Positions 1 through 5,921 of a DNA stretch of 15,033 bases are shown here, piece by piece. The notes below the pieces were generated by a model. That model made no database searches, was not told where the DNA came from, and saw only the letters and a list, made by a program, of their open reading frames with translations. The stretch's first letter is position 1. Every line of letters starts with the position of its first letter. The position numbers and the translations under genes are program-made. This DNA comes from Planctomycetota bacterium (lineage in GTDB: Bacteria > Planctomycetota > Phycisphaerae > Sedimentisphaerales > SM23-30): NCBI GenBank assembly GCA_029573975.1, contig JAKQBU010000397.1, forward strand, positions 1 through 15,033, given 5' to 3'.

Positions 1-696
1 CGCCTGCCAGGGCACCGGCAGCCGGCCCACCCCCAGCAGAAAACCGCCCAGCGGGCCGTAAAGTAGCAGCATGGACAGGGAATTAATCGCCACCATCACC
101 AGCGTATGCCCATCGTTGCCTTTGGCCAGGTAGCCCCAGACCAGCACCATCGCGGTGCAGGGGGCAATCCCCAGCAGGATGCAGCCGGCCAGGTAACTCC
201 GCCACAGCGGAACTTGCAGCATCTTGACCCCGTTTTCCAGAACCACCGTCCCCACCCCGTATTCCGCCCCCACCGGCAAATCCATTCCGAATGGCATTTT
301 GACCAAATCCATTGCATCAGAGCCGATAAAGCCGCGAAACAATGTGCCCAGGAAAAACAGGGCAATGGCATACATCGTAAAAGGTTTGACGGCCCAGTTA
401 ACAAACAAAGTCAGTGCTACGGGTTTCACGCTTTTGCCGGCCTGAAGAACTTCGGCAAAATCAATCTTGACCATAATCGGGTACATCATGAAGAACAGGC
501 ACACCGCAATCGGAATTGACACCACCGGCGCACCGCCGATGAAAATCGACATCCCATCCAGATTCCCGGCCAAGTTCGGAGCGAATTTGCCCAGCACGAT
601 CCCGCCGATGATGCACAGGATCACCCAGACCGTCAGATATTTTTCAAAAATATTCAACCCCTTCGCCGCAACTGTTTCTATCTTCTCTTTGTTCAT
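1..696 (-). CDS. acr3: ACR3-family arsenite efflux transporter (partial, 3' end outside window)
   Basis: Exports arsenite across the inner membrane, driven by the proton-motive force. The first 232 residues are present; the C-terminal part lies beyond the left edge. Seen: hydrophobic segments near residues 22-37, 58-76, 92-120, 168-190 and 198-222, the ACR3-type stretch [11 protein letters not shown] (100-110), and GIAPCTAMV (176-184), whose Cys180 matches the conserved cysteine of Acr3 proteins. A loop of about 40 residues (roughly 122-163, rich in Gly, Val and Met) sits between two hydrophobic blocks and looks longer than in textbook Acr3. The ATG at 696 lies 15 bases after the arsC stop, with a weak GAG 6 bases upstream. 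It is the last visible gene of the arsR-arsC-acr3 operon and is probably controlled by ArsR. The family call is firm; exact substrate range (As versus Sb) cannot be read from sequence. Confidence 0.93.
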   Translation of the reverse strand, partial: MNKEKIETVAAKGLNIFEKYLTVWVILCIIGGIVLGKFAPNLAGNLDGMSIFIGGAPVVSIPIAVCLFFMMYPIMVKIDFAEVLQAGKSVKPVALTLFVNWAVKPFTMYAIALFFLGTLFRGFIGSDAMDLVKMPFGMDLPVGAEYGVGTVVLENGVKMLQVPLWRSYLAGCILLGIAPCTAMVLVWGYLAKGNDGHTLVMVAINSLSMLLLYGPLGGFLLGVGRLPVPWQA

Positions 697-711
697 AATC
701 AACTCTTTTTC

Positions 712-1152
712 TTACTCCGCCAGTGCTTGCGGCAGGGTCAGGATAAATGTCTTGATTTCATCCCGCACCCGCCGGTACTGGTTCAGGGCCTCTTCCTCCG
801 TTCGGGCCGCCGCCGCCAGCCGGGGCGGATCATCAAATCCGGCATGGATGACCCTGGCCCGGCCCGGAAAAACCGGGCAGCTTTCCCGGGCGTTATCGCA
901 CACCGTAATCACATAATCAAACGCAATATCCTTTACCTCCTCCAGCCGTTTGGACCGCTGCCCGGAAATATCCACCCCCGCCTCCGCCATCACCTGCACC
1001 GCCCGGGGATTCAGGCCCTGCGCCAACAGCCCCGCCGAATACGGCTCGATAACCTCCCCCTTCAGATACCTCGCCCAGCCCTCGGCCATCTGGCTGCGGC
1101 AGGAATTGCCCGTGCACAAAAACAAAACCTTTATCTTTGGTAATGGCTGCAT
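712..1152 (-). CDS. arsC: Arsenate reductase, thioredoxin-coupled low-molecular-weight phosphatase type
   Basis: Reduces arsenate to arsenite in the cytoplasm, giving ACR3 its substrate. The 146-residue protein has the LMW tyrosine-phosphatase loop C13-TGNSC-R19-S and the acid-region motif FDDPP (106-110). It also has the two extra redox cysteines Cys85 and Cys92 in CDNARESC, the spacing seen in the Staphylococcus pI258 type (C10, C82, C89). That set indicates a three-cysteine disulfide cascade recycled by thioredoxin, not the glutaredoxin type. The frame is open further upstream to 1299, but the ATG at 1152 is preceded by GGGAGAG and starts just ahead of the LMW-PTP fold. The start lies inside the 3' end of arsR (22-base overlap), so translation is probably coupled. 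A residue that is often Trp in HWGFDDP is Ala here (HAGFDDP). Confidence 0.95.
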   Translation of the reverse strand: MQPLPKIKVLFLCTGNSCRSQMAEGWARYLKGEVIEPYSAGLLAQGLNPRAVQVMAEAGVDISGQRSKRLEEVKDIAFDYVITVCDNARESCPVFPGRARVIHAGFDDPPRLAAAARTEEEALNQYRRVRDEIKTFILTLPQALAE

Positions 1153-1511
1153 AAACTCTCCCGTTTCCTCTGGCGGATTTCCCCCAGCCGCTTCAATTCC
1201 TCCCCCATCAACTCCGGCTCCAGATACTCCCGCAGCCAGCGCATCGTGTTGGCCAACTTCGCATACCCCTGGCTCTCCGCCAGCCGGTAATAGATCCACC
1301 GCCCCTCCTTGCGGCTCTCCACCAGCCCCGCCTGATGCAAAATCGACATATGCTTCGAGACCGTCGAGGGCGCCAGCCCCAACATTTCAATAAGCTGGCA
1401 CAGGCACAGCTCCCCCTCACACAAATACCGCAGCGCCCGTACCCGCTGACCATCCGCCAACGCCTTGGTTAAAGTTGTAAATTCTTCTATTATATTACGA
1501 TACTTCGCCAT
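1131..1511 (-). CDS. arsR: ArsR-family arsenic-sensing repressor
   Basis: A 126-residue ArsR/SmtB winged-helix repressor that should bind the operon promoter and release it on binding As(III) or Sb(III). The helix-turn-helix is around residues 34-60 (LCQLIEMLGLAPSTVSKHMSIL), followed by the wing at 64-76 (ESRKEGRWIYYRL). The metalloid site is ELCLC (34-38) at the start of the recognition region, with Cys31, Cys36 and Cys38 available. This resembles the ELCVCDL site of classical ArsR. It is the first gene of the operon and overlaps arsC by 22 bases. The ATG at 1511 has no Shine-Dalgarno sequence. A well-formed promoter places the predicted transcript start at or next to the ATG, suggesting a leaderless message. 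The family call is secure; autoregulation is inferred from the usual behaviour of the family. Confidence 0.94.
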   Translation of the reverse strand: MAKYRNIIEEFTTLTKALADGQRVRALRYLCEGELCLCQLIEMLGLAPSTVSKHMSILHQAGLVESRKEGRWIYYRLAESQGYAKLANTMRWLREYLEPELMGEELKRLGEIRQRKRESLCSHYQR

Positions 1512-1518
1512 ATATCGA

Positions 1519-1548
1519 ATTATAAGCCGCCCCCTAGCCGACTGTCCA
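1519..1548 (-). promoter_or_regulatory. Predicted ars operon promoter, likely leaderless
   Basis: On the minus strand a -35 TGGACA (1548-1543, 5 of 6 matches to TTGACA) is followed by an 18-base spacer and a perfect -10 TATAAT (1524-1519). Initiation 6-8 bases downstream would fall at about 1513-1511, the A of the arsR ATG or just before it. The AT-rich stretch TATATCGAATTATA (1511-1524) covers the -10 and start and is a plausible place for the ArsR operator, but I see no extended perfect palindrome there. Confidence 0.55.
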
Positions 1549-1577
1549 CTCTTTTTCCCAAAAATTTTCCCGGCATT

Positions 1578-1607
1578 TTGTAATTCCCTCTACCGCCCGG
1601 CTATGAT
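1578..1607 (+). promoter_or_regulatory. Predicted promoter of the ClC transporter gene
   Basis: TTGTAA (1578-1583) and TATGAT (1602-1607) are separated by 18 bases, 45 bases ahead of the ATG at 1653. The gene has a GGAGAG ribosome binding site at 1639-1644, 8 bases before the start. This promoter lies back to back with the ars promoter in the same 141-base divergent region. The -35 match is only moderate. Confidence 0.4.
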
Positions 1608-1652
1608 ATGGTTCTCTTTTTGGTAACGTGATGTCCGTGGAGAGTGTTATAA

Positions 1653-3491
1653 ATGCCTGAAATTAATAGCCCTATGCGACGGGGCGGTCGCTTGCGGCAT
1701 CAATTCGTCCGGCTTCTCAAACGCCTGGGCTATCGGGAAGAAACCTTTTTGGTCCTGCTGGCTTGCCTGATCGGCGCCCTGACCGGCCTGGGATCCGTCG
1801 GTTTTACCAAACTGATCCATCTGGCCCATGATTTCTGCTACGGCGGCGTCCACCATTCGGGCCTCTACGGCGGCAGGACCTGGCTGCTGCCGATTCTGCC
1901 GTCTGCCGGGGCGCTGCTGGTCGGGTTCATCACCTACTACTTCGCCCGCGAGGCACGGGGCCACGGCGTTCCCGAAGTCATGGACGCCATTGCCCGGCGC
2001 AACGGCATCATCCGCCCGCGGGTCGCCCTGGCCAAGGCCGTCTCCTCGGCCCTGACCATCGGGTCCGGCGGTTCAGCCGGGATGGAAGGCCCCATCATCC
2101 AGATCGGCTCGGCCATCGGCTCGGCCGCGGGCCAGTTCTTTCAGGTGGTCAAACACAACATGCCCGTCCTGGTCGGCTGCGGCGCCGCGGCGGGGATTTC
2201 CGCCATCTTCCATGCCCCCATCGCCGGGGTCCTGTTCGCCCTGGAAATCTTTCTCCGCGAACTGAACTTCAAAACCTTCTCGCCCGTGTTGCTGGCCTCC
2301 GTCTTAAGCAGCGTGGTTACATCGGCCCTGCTGGGGTCGAACGAGGCCATCTTCCCCATCCTTAGCCAGTCCGCCTACCGCTTCCAATGGTACGAACTGG
2401 GAAATTACGTCGTGCTGGGCCTGCTCTGTGCGGCGGCGGCGGTCTTTTTTATCCGTCTGCTCTACGCCCTGGAAGATTTGTTTGCCTGGATCAAGGTCCA
2501 CCATATCATCAAACCCGTGCTCGGCGCCCTGTGCCTGGGACTCATCGGCCTGTTTGCCGTATATGTCATGGGGGATACTCGCTTGCGGGAACCTGCTATC
2601 TTCGGCAATGGCTATCCGCTCATCGGCCGCTGCATCGGCGCCTCCCTCCCGGAAGGTACCTCTGTTTTGCCGCTGTCTGTCGGCGTTTTGGTCCTGCTTT
2701 TCTTTCTGAAAGCCCTCGCCACCGGCCTGACGCTCGGCTCCGGCGGTTCCGGCGGCGTGTTTGCTCCCTCCCTTTTCCTGGGGGCGGTGGTCGGCTATGC
2801 CTTCGGCCTGTCGCTGGAGCATTGGGGCATCTTCCCCCAGCTCAGCCCCGTCACCTATGCCCTGGTCGGCATGGCCTCCGTCGTCGCCGCCACCACGCAC
2901 GGCCCGATGGCCGCCATCGTCATCGTCTTTGAGATGACCCGCAGCTACCATGTGATTCTGCCGGTCATGTTTTCCACTACCGTCGCCCTGGCGGTCGCCC
3001 AGCTTCTCTGCCGCGATTCCATCTATACCCTCAAACTCCACCGCCGCGGCGTCCACTTCGAAACCCGCGCCAACACCGCCCTCCTCCGCCGCCTCACCGT
3101 CCAGATGGTCATGCAGCCGCGCTGTACCCTGGTTTATGATGACACCCCCTTGCAGGAGGTCATGCAAAAAGCCGTCGATATGGAACTGGCGGATTTCATT
3201 GTCGTCAATCATGCCCAAAAATATTACGGCCTGCTCGTCGCCCGGGACCTGCGTACCGCCCTCCTCCAGCCGGAGTCGGTCCCCCTGCTGGTAGCCGGAG
3301 AACTGGCCCGCACGAATATCCCCACCGTTCTGCCCGACGAAACCCTCGACACCGTTCTCGATAAATTCGCCCGCCTGGACGTCAACAGCCTGCCGGTGCA
3401 AAGCTCTCACGATGAGCACACCTTTGTCGGCATGATTACCCGAACCGCCCTTATGCGCCGCTACCAGCAGGAACTGGAAAAAGTCCGTTAA
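1653..3491 (+). CDS. ClC-family chloride channel/transporter with C-terminal CBS pair
   Basis: A 612-residue membrane protein moving anions (chloride or a related ion), as a channel or H+/Cl- antiporter. The ClC core occupies about residues 30-460. Signature stretches are GHGVPE (103-108, equivalent to GSGIPE), GMEGP (143-147, equivalent to GREGP, gating Glu145 kept), GGVFAP (367-372) and Tyr458 in SIYTL near the end of the core. Two CBS domains follow (about 482-540 and 546-607), likely binding a nucleotide and regulating transport. Compared with E. coli ClcA, the filter serine (S107) is replaced by His104. The position I align to the internal proton-transfer Glu203 is Ile199 (LEIF), so antiport should not be assumed. 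GHGVPE is, from memory, common in CBS-bearing bacterial homologues. The gene converges on the NTPase gene with only 10 bases between stops. Confidence 0.93.
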   Translation: MPEINSPMRRGGRLRHQFVRLLKRLGYREETFLVLLACLIGALTGLGSVGFTKLIHLAHDFCYGGVHHSGLYGGRTWLLPILPSAGALLVGFITYYFAREARGHGVPEVMDAIARRNGIIRPRVALAKAVSSALTIGSGGSAGMEGPIIQIGSAIGSAAGQFFQVVKHNMPVLVGCGAAAGISAIFHAPIAGVLFALEIFLRELNFKTFSPVLLASVLSSVVTSALLGSNEAIFPILSQSAYRFQWYELGNYVVLGLLCAAAAVFFIRLLYALEDLFAWIKVHHIIKPVLGALCLGLIGLFAVYVMGDTRLREPAIFGNGYPLIGRCIGASLPEGTSVLPLSVGVLVLLFFLKALATGLTLGSGGSGGVFAPSLFLGAVVGYAFGLSLEHWGIFPQLSPVTYALVGMASVVAATTHGPMAAIVIVFEMTRSYHVILPVMFSTTVALAVAQLLCRDSIYTLKLHRRGVHFETRANTALLRRLTVQMVMQPRCTLVYDDTPLQEVMQKAVDMELADFIVVNHAQKYYGLLVARDLRTALLQPESVPLLVAGELARTNIPTVLPDETLDTVLDKFARLDVNSLPVQSSHDEHTFVGMITRTALMRRYQQELEKVR

Positions 3492-3501
3492 TCCCCATAT
3501 A

Positions 3502-4074
3502 TCACTGTGATTTGAGCACCTCCTGATGCCGTTTTACCCCATCGAGAACCTGGGAGATAGCATCCGGAAGGTCGAAAGGAACCACGACCGTATCGCGCGA
3601 AGGATATAAGGGGCGAACGGCGGAAACCAGACCGTCGCGCACCACCAACAGCACGGGCGTTCGAGTAGTACGGATGAGCCGGTCAGCCGCCGACCGCCAG
3701 CCGGAGCCGCGCAGTTCCAGCGGGCCGAATTCATCCAGAATGATTAAATGAGCATTGCGGGTATCGGTACGCGCGAGAATCTCATTGCCCCAGTCAAAGG
3801 CGGCGGCATCGAAGGTGAACGGTTGTGACGGCTGGGACCGGCGGGCCAGCGGCCGTGTTTGCCGGGTGGTAATATCAAGCAAGTCGAAACCCGTCAGGCG
3901 GCCCTGCTGGTAAATAGAAAGGCTGAGGAGTCCGGCCAGGTGCAGCCCCTGCTGACGAGCCACAGATTCCAATTGGAGCAGTTTCGAGGTTTTGCCGGCA
4001 TGGCGCGGCCCCGTCCATAAAAACAGAGGACCGGCTGCCGCAAATCCGCCGGGATGAGTGTTTTCGCCAGTCAT
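3502..4074 (-). CDS. THEP1-like P-loop nucleoside-triphosphatase
   Basis: A 190-residue predicted cytoplasmic NTPase. The Walker A motif is GPRHAGKT (22-29) and the Walker B motif is LIILDEFGPLEL (110-121). The form DE-x-G-x-x-E-L after the B strand is the hallmark of the THEP1/NTPase_1 family (usually DEIGKMEL). Length and motif spacing (about 85 residues) fit that family, which is described as hydrolysing ATP/GTP and other NTPs; its cellular role is poorly known. It is the second gene of a two-gene unit: the ATG at 4074 is 9 bases after the stop of the upstream membrane protein gene. Only a very close AGGGA precedes it, so translation is probably coupled. The N-terminal ten residues are polar and without homologous features. 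The pairing with a membrane protein suggests it powers or regulates it; that is inference. Confidence 0.8.
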   Translation of the reverse strand: MTGENTHPGGFAAAGPLFLWTGPRHAGKTSKLLQLESVARQQGLHLAGLLSLSIYQQGRLTGFDLLDITTRQTRPLARRSQPSQPFTFDAAAFDWGNEILARTDTRNAHLIILDEFGPLELRGSGWRSAADRLIRTTRTPVLLVVRDGLVSAVRPLYPSRDTVVVPFDLPDAISQVLDGVKRHQEVLKSQ

Positions 4075-4083
4075 TCCCTGAAA

Positions 4084-4710
4084 TTACAGAACCTGGTAGC
4101 CGAAAATCACTAGACTCCCAACCCAGCATAACGTCGAGGCCAGGGGAATCATACGGGCCGCCAGACCCGGCTGCCATTGAAAAGGAGCCGGGTACTTCTG
4201 CCGCAGGCTTTCCGCCTGCCGCAAGCACAACGGCACCAGAAACGCCGAAAGCACGGCAATCACGCTGCCGCTGATCAGGACATGGTAGAGGAACTTCTCC
4301 GGATGATTCTGGACCCAGGGCTGATAGTGGATGACGTAGGTCATCAATACCGCAAAGGCCAGATTATTGAACCAGGCGGCGGCCGCCGCCGCCAGCCAGC
4401 GCCGTTTCAGGGCCAGCACGGCGAAAAACAGGTCAAACGAAATCCCCGTAACCAGTATGCCCAGATAATGGCATTTGTAAAACGGGGCGTTCAGGAATTT
4501 AAAAAACAGGGCGCCGACGGCAATCAGGGTGGCCATACCCAGATAGGGGAAAAACACGCGGGCCAGCGACAATACCAGAAATCCAATTACCACCAGCGGA
4601 ATGGAGGCATAGGGAATTTTATAGCCAAAGAGCGAACCGCCAAATAAAACCTCGGATAGGCCCCATACGGCACTGAAAAATAACCATCCTAACACTATTT
4701 GTTTCTTCAT
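4084..4710 (-). CDS. Polytopic membrane protein of unknown function, paired with the NTPase
   Basis: I do not recognise a named family. The 208-residue protein has six or seven predicted membrane helices (about 5-25, 35-53, 57-75, 82-101, 105-126, 142-163 and 186-205). Loops are short, with basic residues at 101-104 (LKRR) and around 164-172. The N-terminal motif WGLSEVLFG (16-24) and NAPFYKCHYLG (74-84) look conserved in style. Size and helix count resemble small substrate-binding membrane subunits such as ECF S-components, but no signature confirms this. The ATG at 4710 is chosen because AAGGAG (4718-4723) sits 7 bases upstream; a TTG two codons earlier would be too close to it. A promoter lies about 50 bases upstream, and the NTPase gene follows after 9 bases. 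Confidence 0.8.
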   Translation of the reverse strand: MKKQIVLGWLFFSAVWGLSEVLFGGSLFGYKIPYASIPLVVIGFLVLSLARVFFPYLGMATLIAVGALFFKFLNAPFYKCHYLGILVTGISFDLFFAVLALKRRWLAAAAAAWFNNLAFAVLMTYVIHYQPWVQNHPEKFLYHVLISGSVIAVLSAFLVPLCLRQAESLRQKYPAPFQWQPGLAARMIPLASTLCWVGSLVIFGYQVL

Positions 4711-4758
4711 CGTCAATCTCCTTGCAGGACAGATGTTGATGCAATAAAAGGTATATAG

Positions 4759-4787
4759 ATCCTACCGGCTAAGCGCGTCCTTGTCTA
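4759..4787 (-). promoter_or_regulatory. Predicted promoter of the membrane protein-NTPase unit
   Basis: On the minus strand TAGACA (4787-4782, 5 of 6 to consensus), a 17-base spacer and TAGGAT (4764-4759, 4 of 6) predict a transcript start near 4752 and a leader of about 42 bases before the AAGGAG ribosome binding site. An imperfect nested inverted repeat lies just upstream (4798-4834). Confidence 0.45.
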
Positions 4788-4797
4788 GCCATAAATT

Positions 4798-4834
4798 CAC
4801 CGGAACTATACCGGCACTATAGCATACACCGGTG
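4798..4834. repeat. Nested inverted repeat upstream of the membrane protein gene
   Basis: Outer arms CACCGG (4798-4803) and CCGGTG (4829-4834) enclose inner arms CTATA (4806-4810) and TATAG (4818-4822), around a 7-base centre that contains a further CCGG. It lies directly upstream of the predicted -35 of the membrane protein promoter. It could be an operator, or the distal part of the 3' region of the upstream PEP-CTERM gene. Confidence 0.45.
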
Positions 4835-4848
4835 GTTTTTCAAGGGCA

Positions 4849-4892
4849 GGGAGGGCGAATACGAATATATTTCCATCCGTACTCGCCCTCCC
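4849..4892 (-). terminator. Strong hairpin downstream of the PEP-CTERM gene (no clear U-tract)
   Basis: GGGAGGGCGAATACG (4849-4863) pairs with CGTACTCGCCCTCCC (4878-4892): 14 of 15 positions pair, with one A-C mismatch and a 14-base loop. It begins 58 bases after the stop of the PEP-CTERM gene. The minus-strand sequence beyond the stem lacks a T run, so it is either a non-canonical terminator or a 3' stabilising structure. The inverted repeat itself is certain; its function is not. Confidence 0.45.
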
Positions 4893-4950
4893 CTCCGCCT
4901 TGGTCCAAAGTTATTAGTGGTTTAAAAATACGGAGTTATATCTCCGATCC

Positions 4951-5748
4951 TTAACGGCCCCACCGCCGCCGACAAAGCAGAGAGCCGCCCACACCCAGCA
5001 GCAGGATACTTAGCGGTTCCGGCACCACATCATGGATACTACGGGTGCAAAGCTGGTAATAGTCCCAGCCTGTCTTGGCGTAGGTATATTGCTCGATGAT
5101 ACCGGTCACGCTGTCCAGTTGAGCACCGACCTGAACATAGGGATGATAGGTATCACCAATCTCATCGCTGATGTAATAATCTGTGGCCCAGCAGGTGCCG
5201 TTGACATTCTGCAGGGAGTAATTATCCGCGTTTTTGCCCAAATCCAGGGCCGCAACCGTAACATCCTGAACCTGCAGGAGCATTGCTTCATATAGCTCGG
5301 AAGAATGGCCCGCATCCACAGGAGAGGCGATATCTGAGGGACTCACCACCAAGGGGCTGGGCAAAGCCGCCGTACCGAGTTTGCTGAACGCAGAGCCGGT
5401 ACCCAACACCAGTTGGGTATTCCCGCGATATTCTTCCACCAGCATGGAGGAAAAAGACACTACATCTCCCGGTTCCACATCGGCAAATTCGGTGCCGGTC
5501 GTGACGGCGAAGATGCCGCCCCAGCCGTTGGGGTTCGCCGGGTCATAGATAGCCAGCTTGGTTTTGCCGCCCAGGAATTTGTGCAGCACCACGCCGCCGG
5601 CACAATCCACGGTTTGATCCACCAGCGGGCTGGCGCCGGAGGGATCCTCGGTGTACTGTATATCATAGATACTCAGGATATCGGCATTCATCGAACGGGT
5701 GAACGCCATCAGAACCAGTAGGGTCGCAAACGAAAGGAATGTCTTCAT
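4951..5748 (-). CDS. Exported PEP-CTERM protein with an OB-like ectodomain
   Basis: A 265-residue secreted protein. Residues 1-22 form a signal peptide. The C-terminus has a full PEP-CTERM signal: VPEP (242-245), a hydrophobic helix LSILLLGVGGSLL (246-258) and a basic tail CRRRWGR. PEP-CTERM proteins are thought to be processed by an exosortase and linked to exopolysaccharide or the cell surface. The middle (26-235) opens with SIYDIQYTEDPSGASP and ...VDCAGGVV, a pattern resembling OB-fold domains of secreted nuclease-associated proteins; no catalytic residues were identified. It is a paralogue of the gene at 5922-6920, sharing IYDPANPNGWGGI, DNYSLQN...CWATDY and EQYTYAKTGWDYYQ. The ATG is preceded by AAGGAG at 7 bases. 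Specific function is unknown. Confidence 0.88.
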   Translation of the reverse strand: MKTFLSFATLLVLMAFTRSMNADILSIYDIQYTEDPSGASPLVDQTVDCAGGVVLHKFLGGKTKLAIYDPANPNGWGGIFAVTTGTEFADVEPGDVVSFSSMLVEEYRGNTQLVLGTGSAFSKLGTAALPSPLVVSPSDIASPVDAGHSSELYEAMLLQVQDVTVAALDLGKNADNYSLQNVNGTCWATDYYISDEIGDTYHPYVQVGAQLDSVTGIIEQYTYAKTGWDYYQLCTRSIHDVVPEPLSILLLGVGGSLLCRRRWGR

Positions 5749-5845
5749 TTTAATTCTCCTTTTCTTATAACGGTTTTTCTCTTCATTTTCTCTTGCCGTC
5801 CAAAACGCAGGACGGGCAACAAAATAACCTGTTAGAAGATACGGT

Positions 5846-5869
5846 TTAACTGCTGTTCATTTTTGTCAT
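5846..5869 (-). CDS. Possible 7-codon leader ORF with a strong ribosome binding site
   Basis: In the 173-base gap between the two paralogues, GGAGG (5881-5877) lies exactly 7 bases before an ATG that opens a frame of seven codons (MTKMNSS) and a TAA. It sits 97 bases ahead of the PEP-CTERM start and just beyond a hairpin after the upstream gene. It could be a leader peptide or the remnant of a lost gene; nothing in the peptide suggests attenuation. Confidence 0.25.
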   Translation of the reverse strand: MTKMNSS

Positions 5870-5895
5870 TCTCTGTCCTCCGTCAAAAGGTTTTA

Positions 5896-5914
5896 CCGGG
5901 TGAATCCCACCCGG
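5896..5914 (-). repeat. Perfect short hairpin after the dockerin-like gene
   Basis: CCGGGTG (5896-5902) and CACCCGG (5908-5914) form a perfect 7-bp stem with a 5-base loop, starting 7 bases after the stop codon of the dockerin-like gene. The downstream minus-strand sequence (TAAAACCTTTTG) has only a short T4, so termination here would be weak. Confidence 0.45.
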
Positions 5915-5921
5915 CAGTATA

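Noticed and set aside
1153..1299. N-terminal extension of arsC by 49 codons
   Set aside because: It lies almost entirely inside arsR in another frame, has a Gly-rich sequence unlike ArsC, and the ATG at 1152 has a ribosome binding site.
2304..3419. Long open frame on the minus strand opposite the ClC gene (371 codons)
   Set aside because: It is Gly/Asp/Gln-rich without recognisable motifs, antisense to conserved ClC and CBS sequence.
1..4710. Arsenic resistance island carried by a mobile element
   Set aside because: No transposase, integrase, terminal repeats or tRNA gene is present, and base composition of ars genes matches the neighbours.
5793..5820. Imperfect hairpin TTGCCGTCC / GGACGGGCAA upstream of the PEP-CTERM gene
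   Set aside because: The arms pair only with a bulge, there is no T run, and the position (in the leader) does not fit a terminator. Noted but not annotated.
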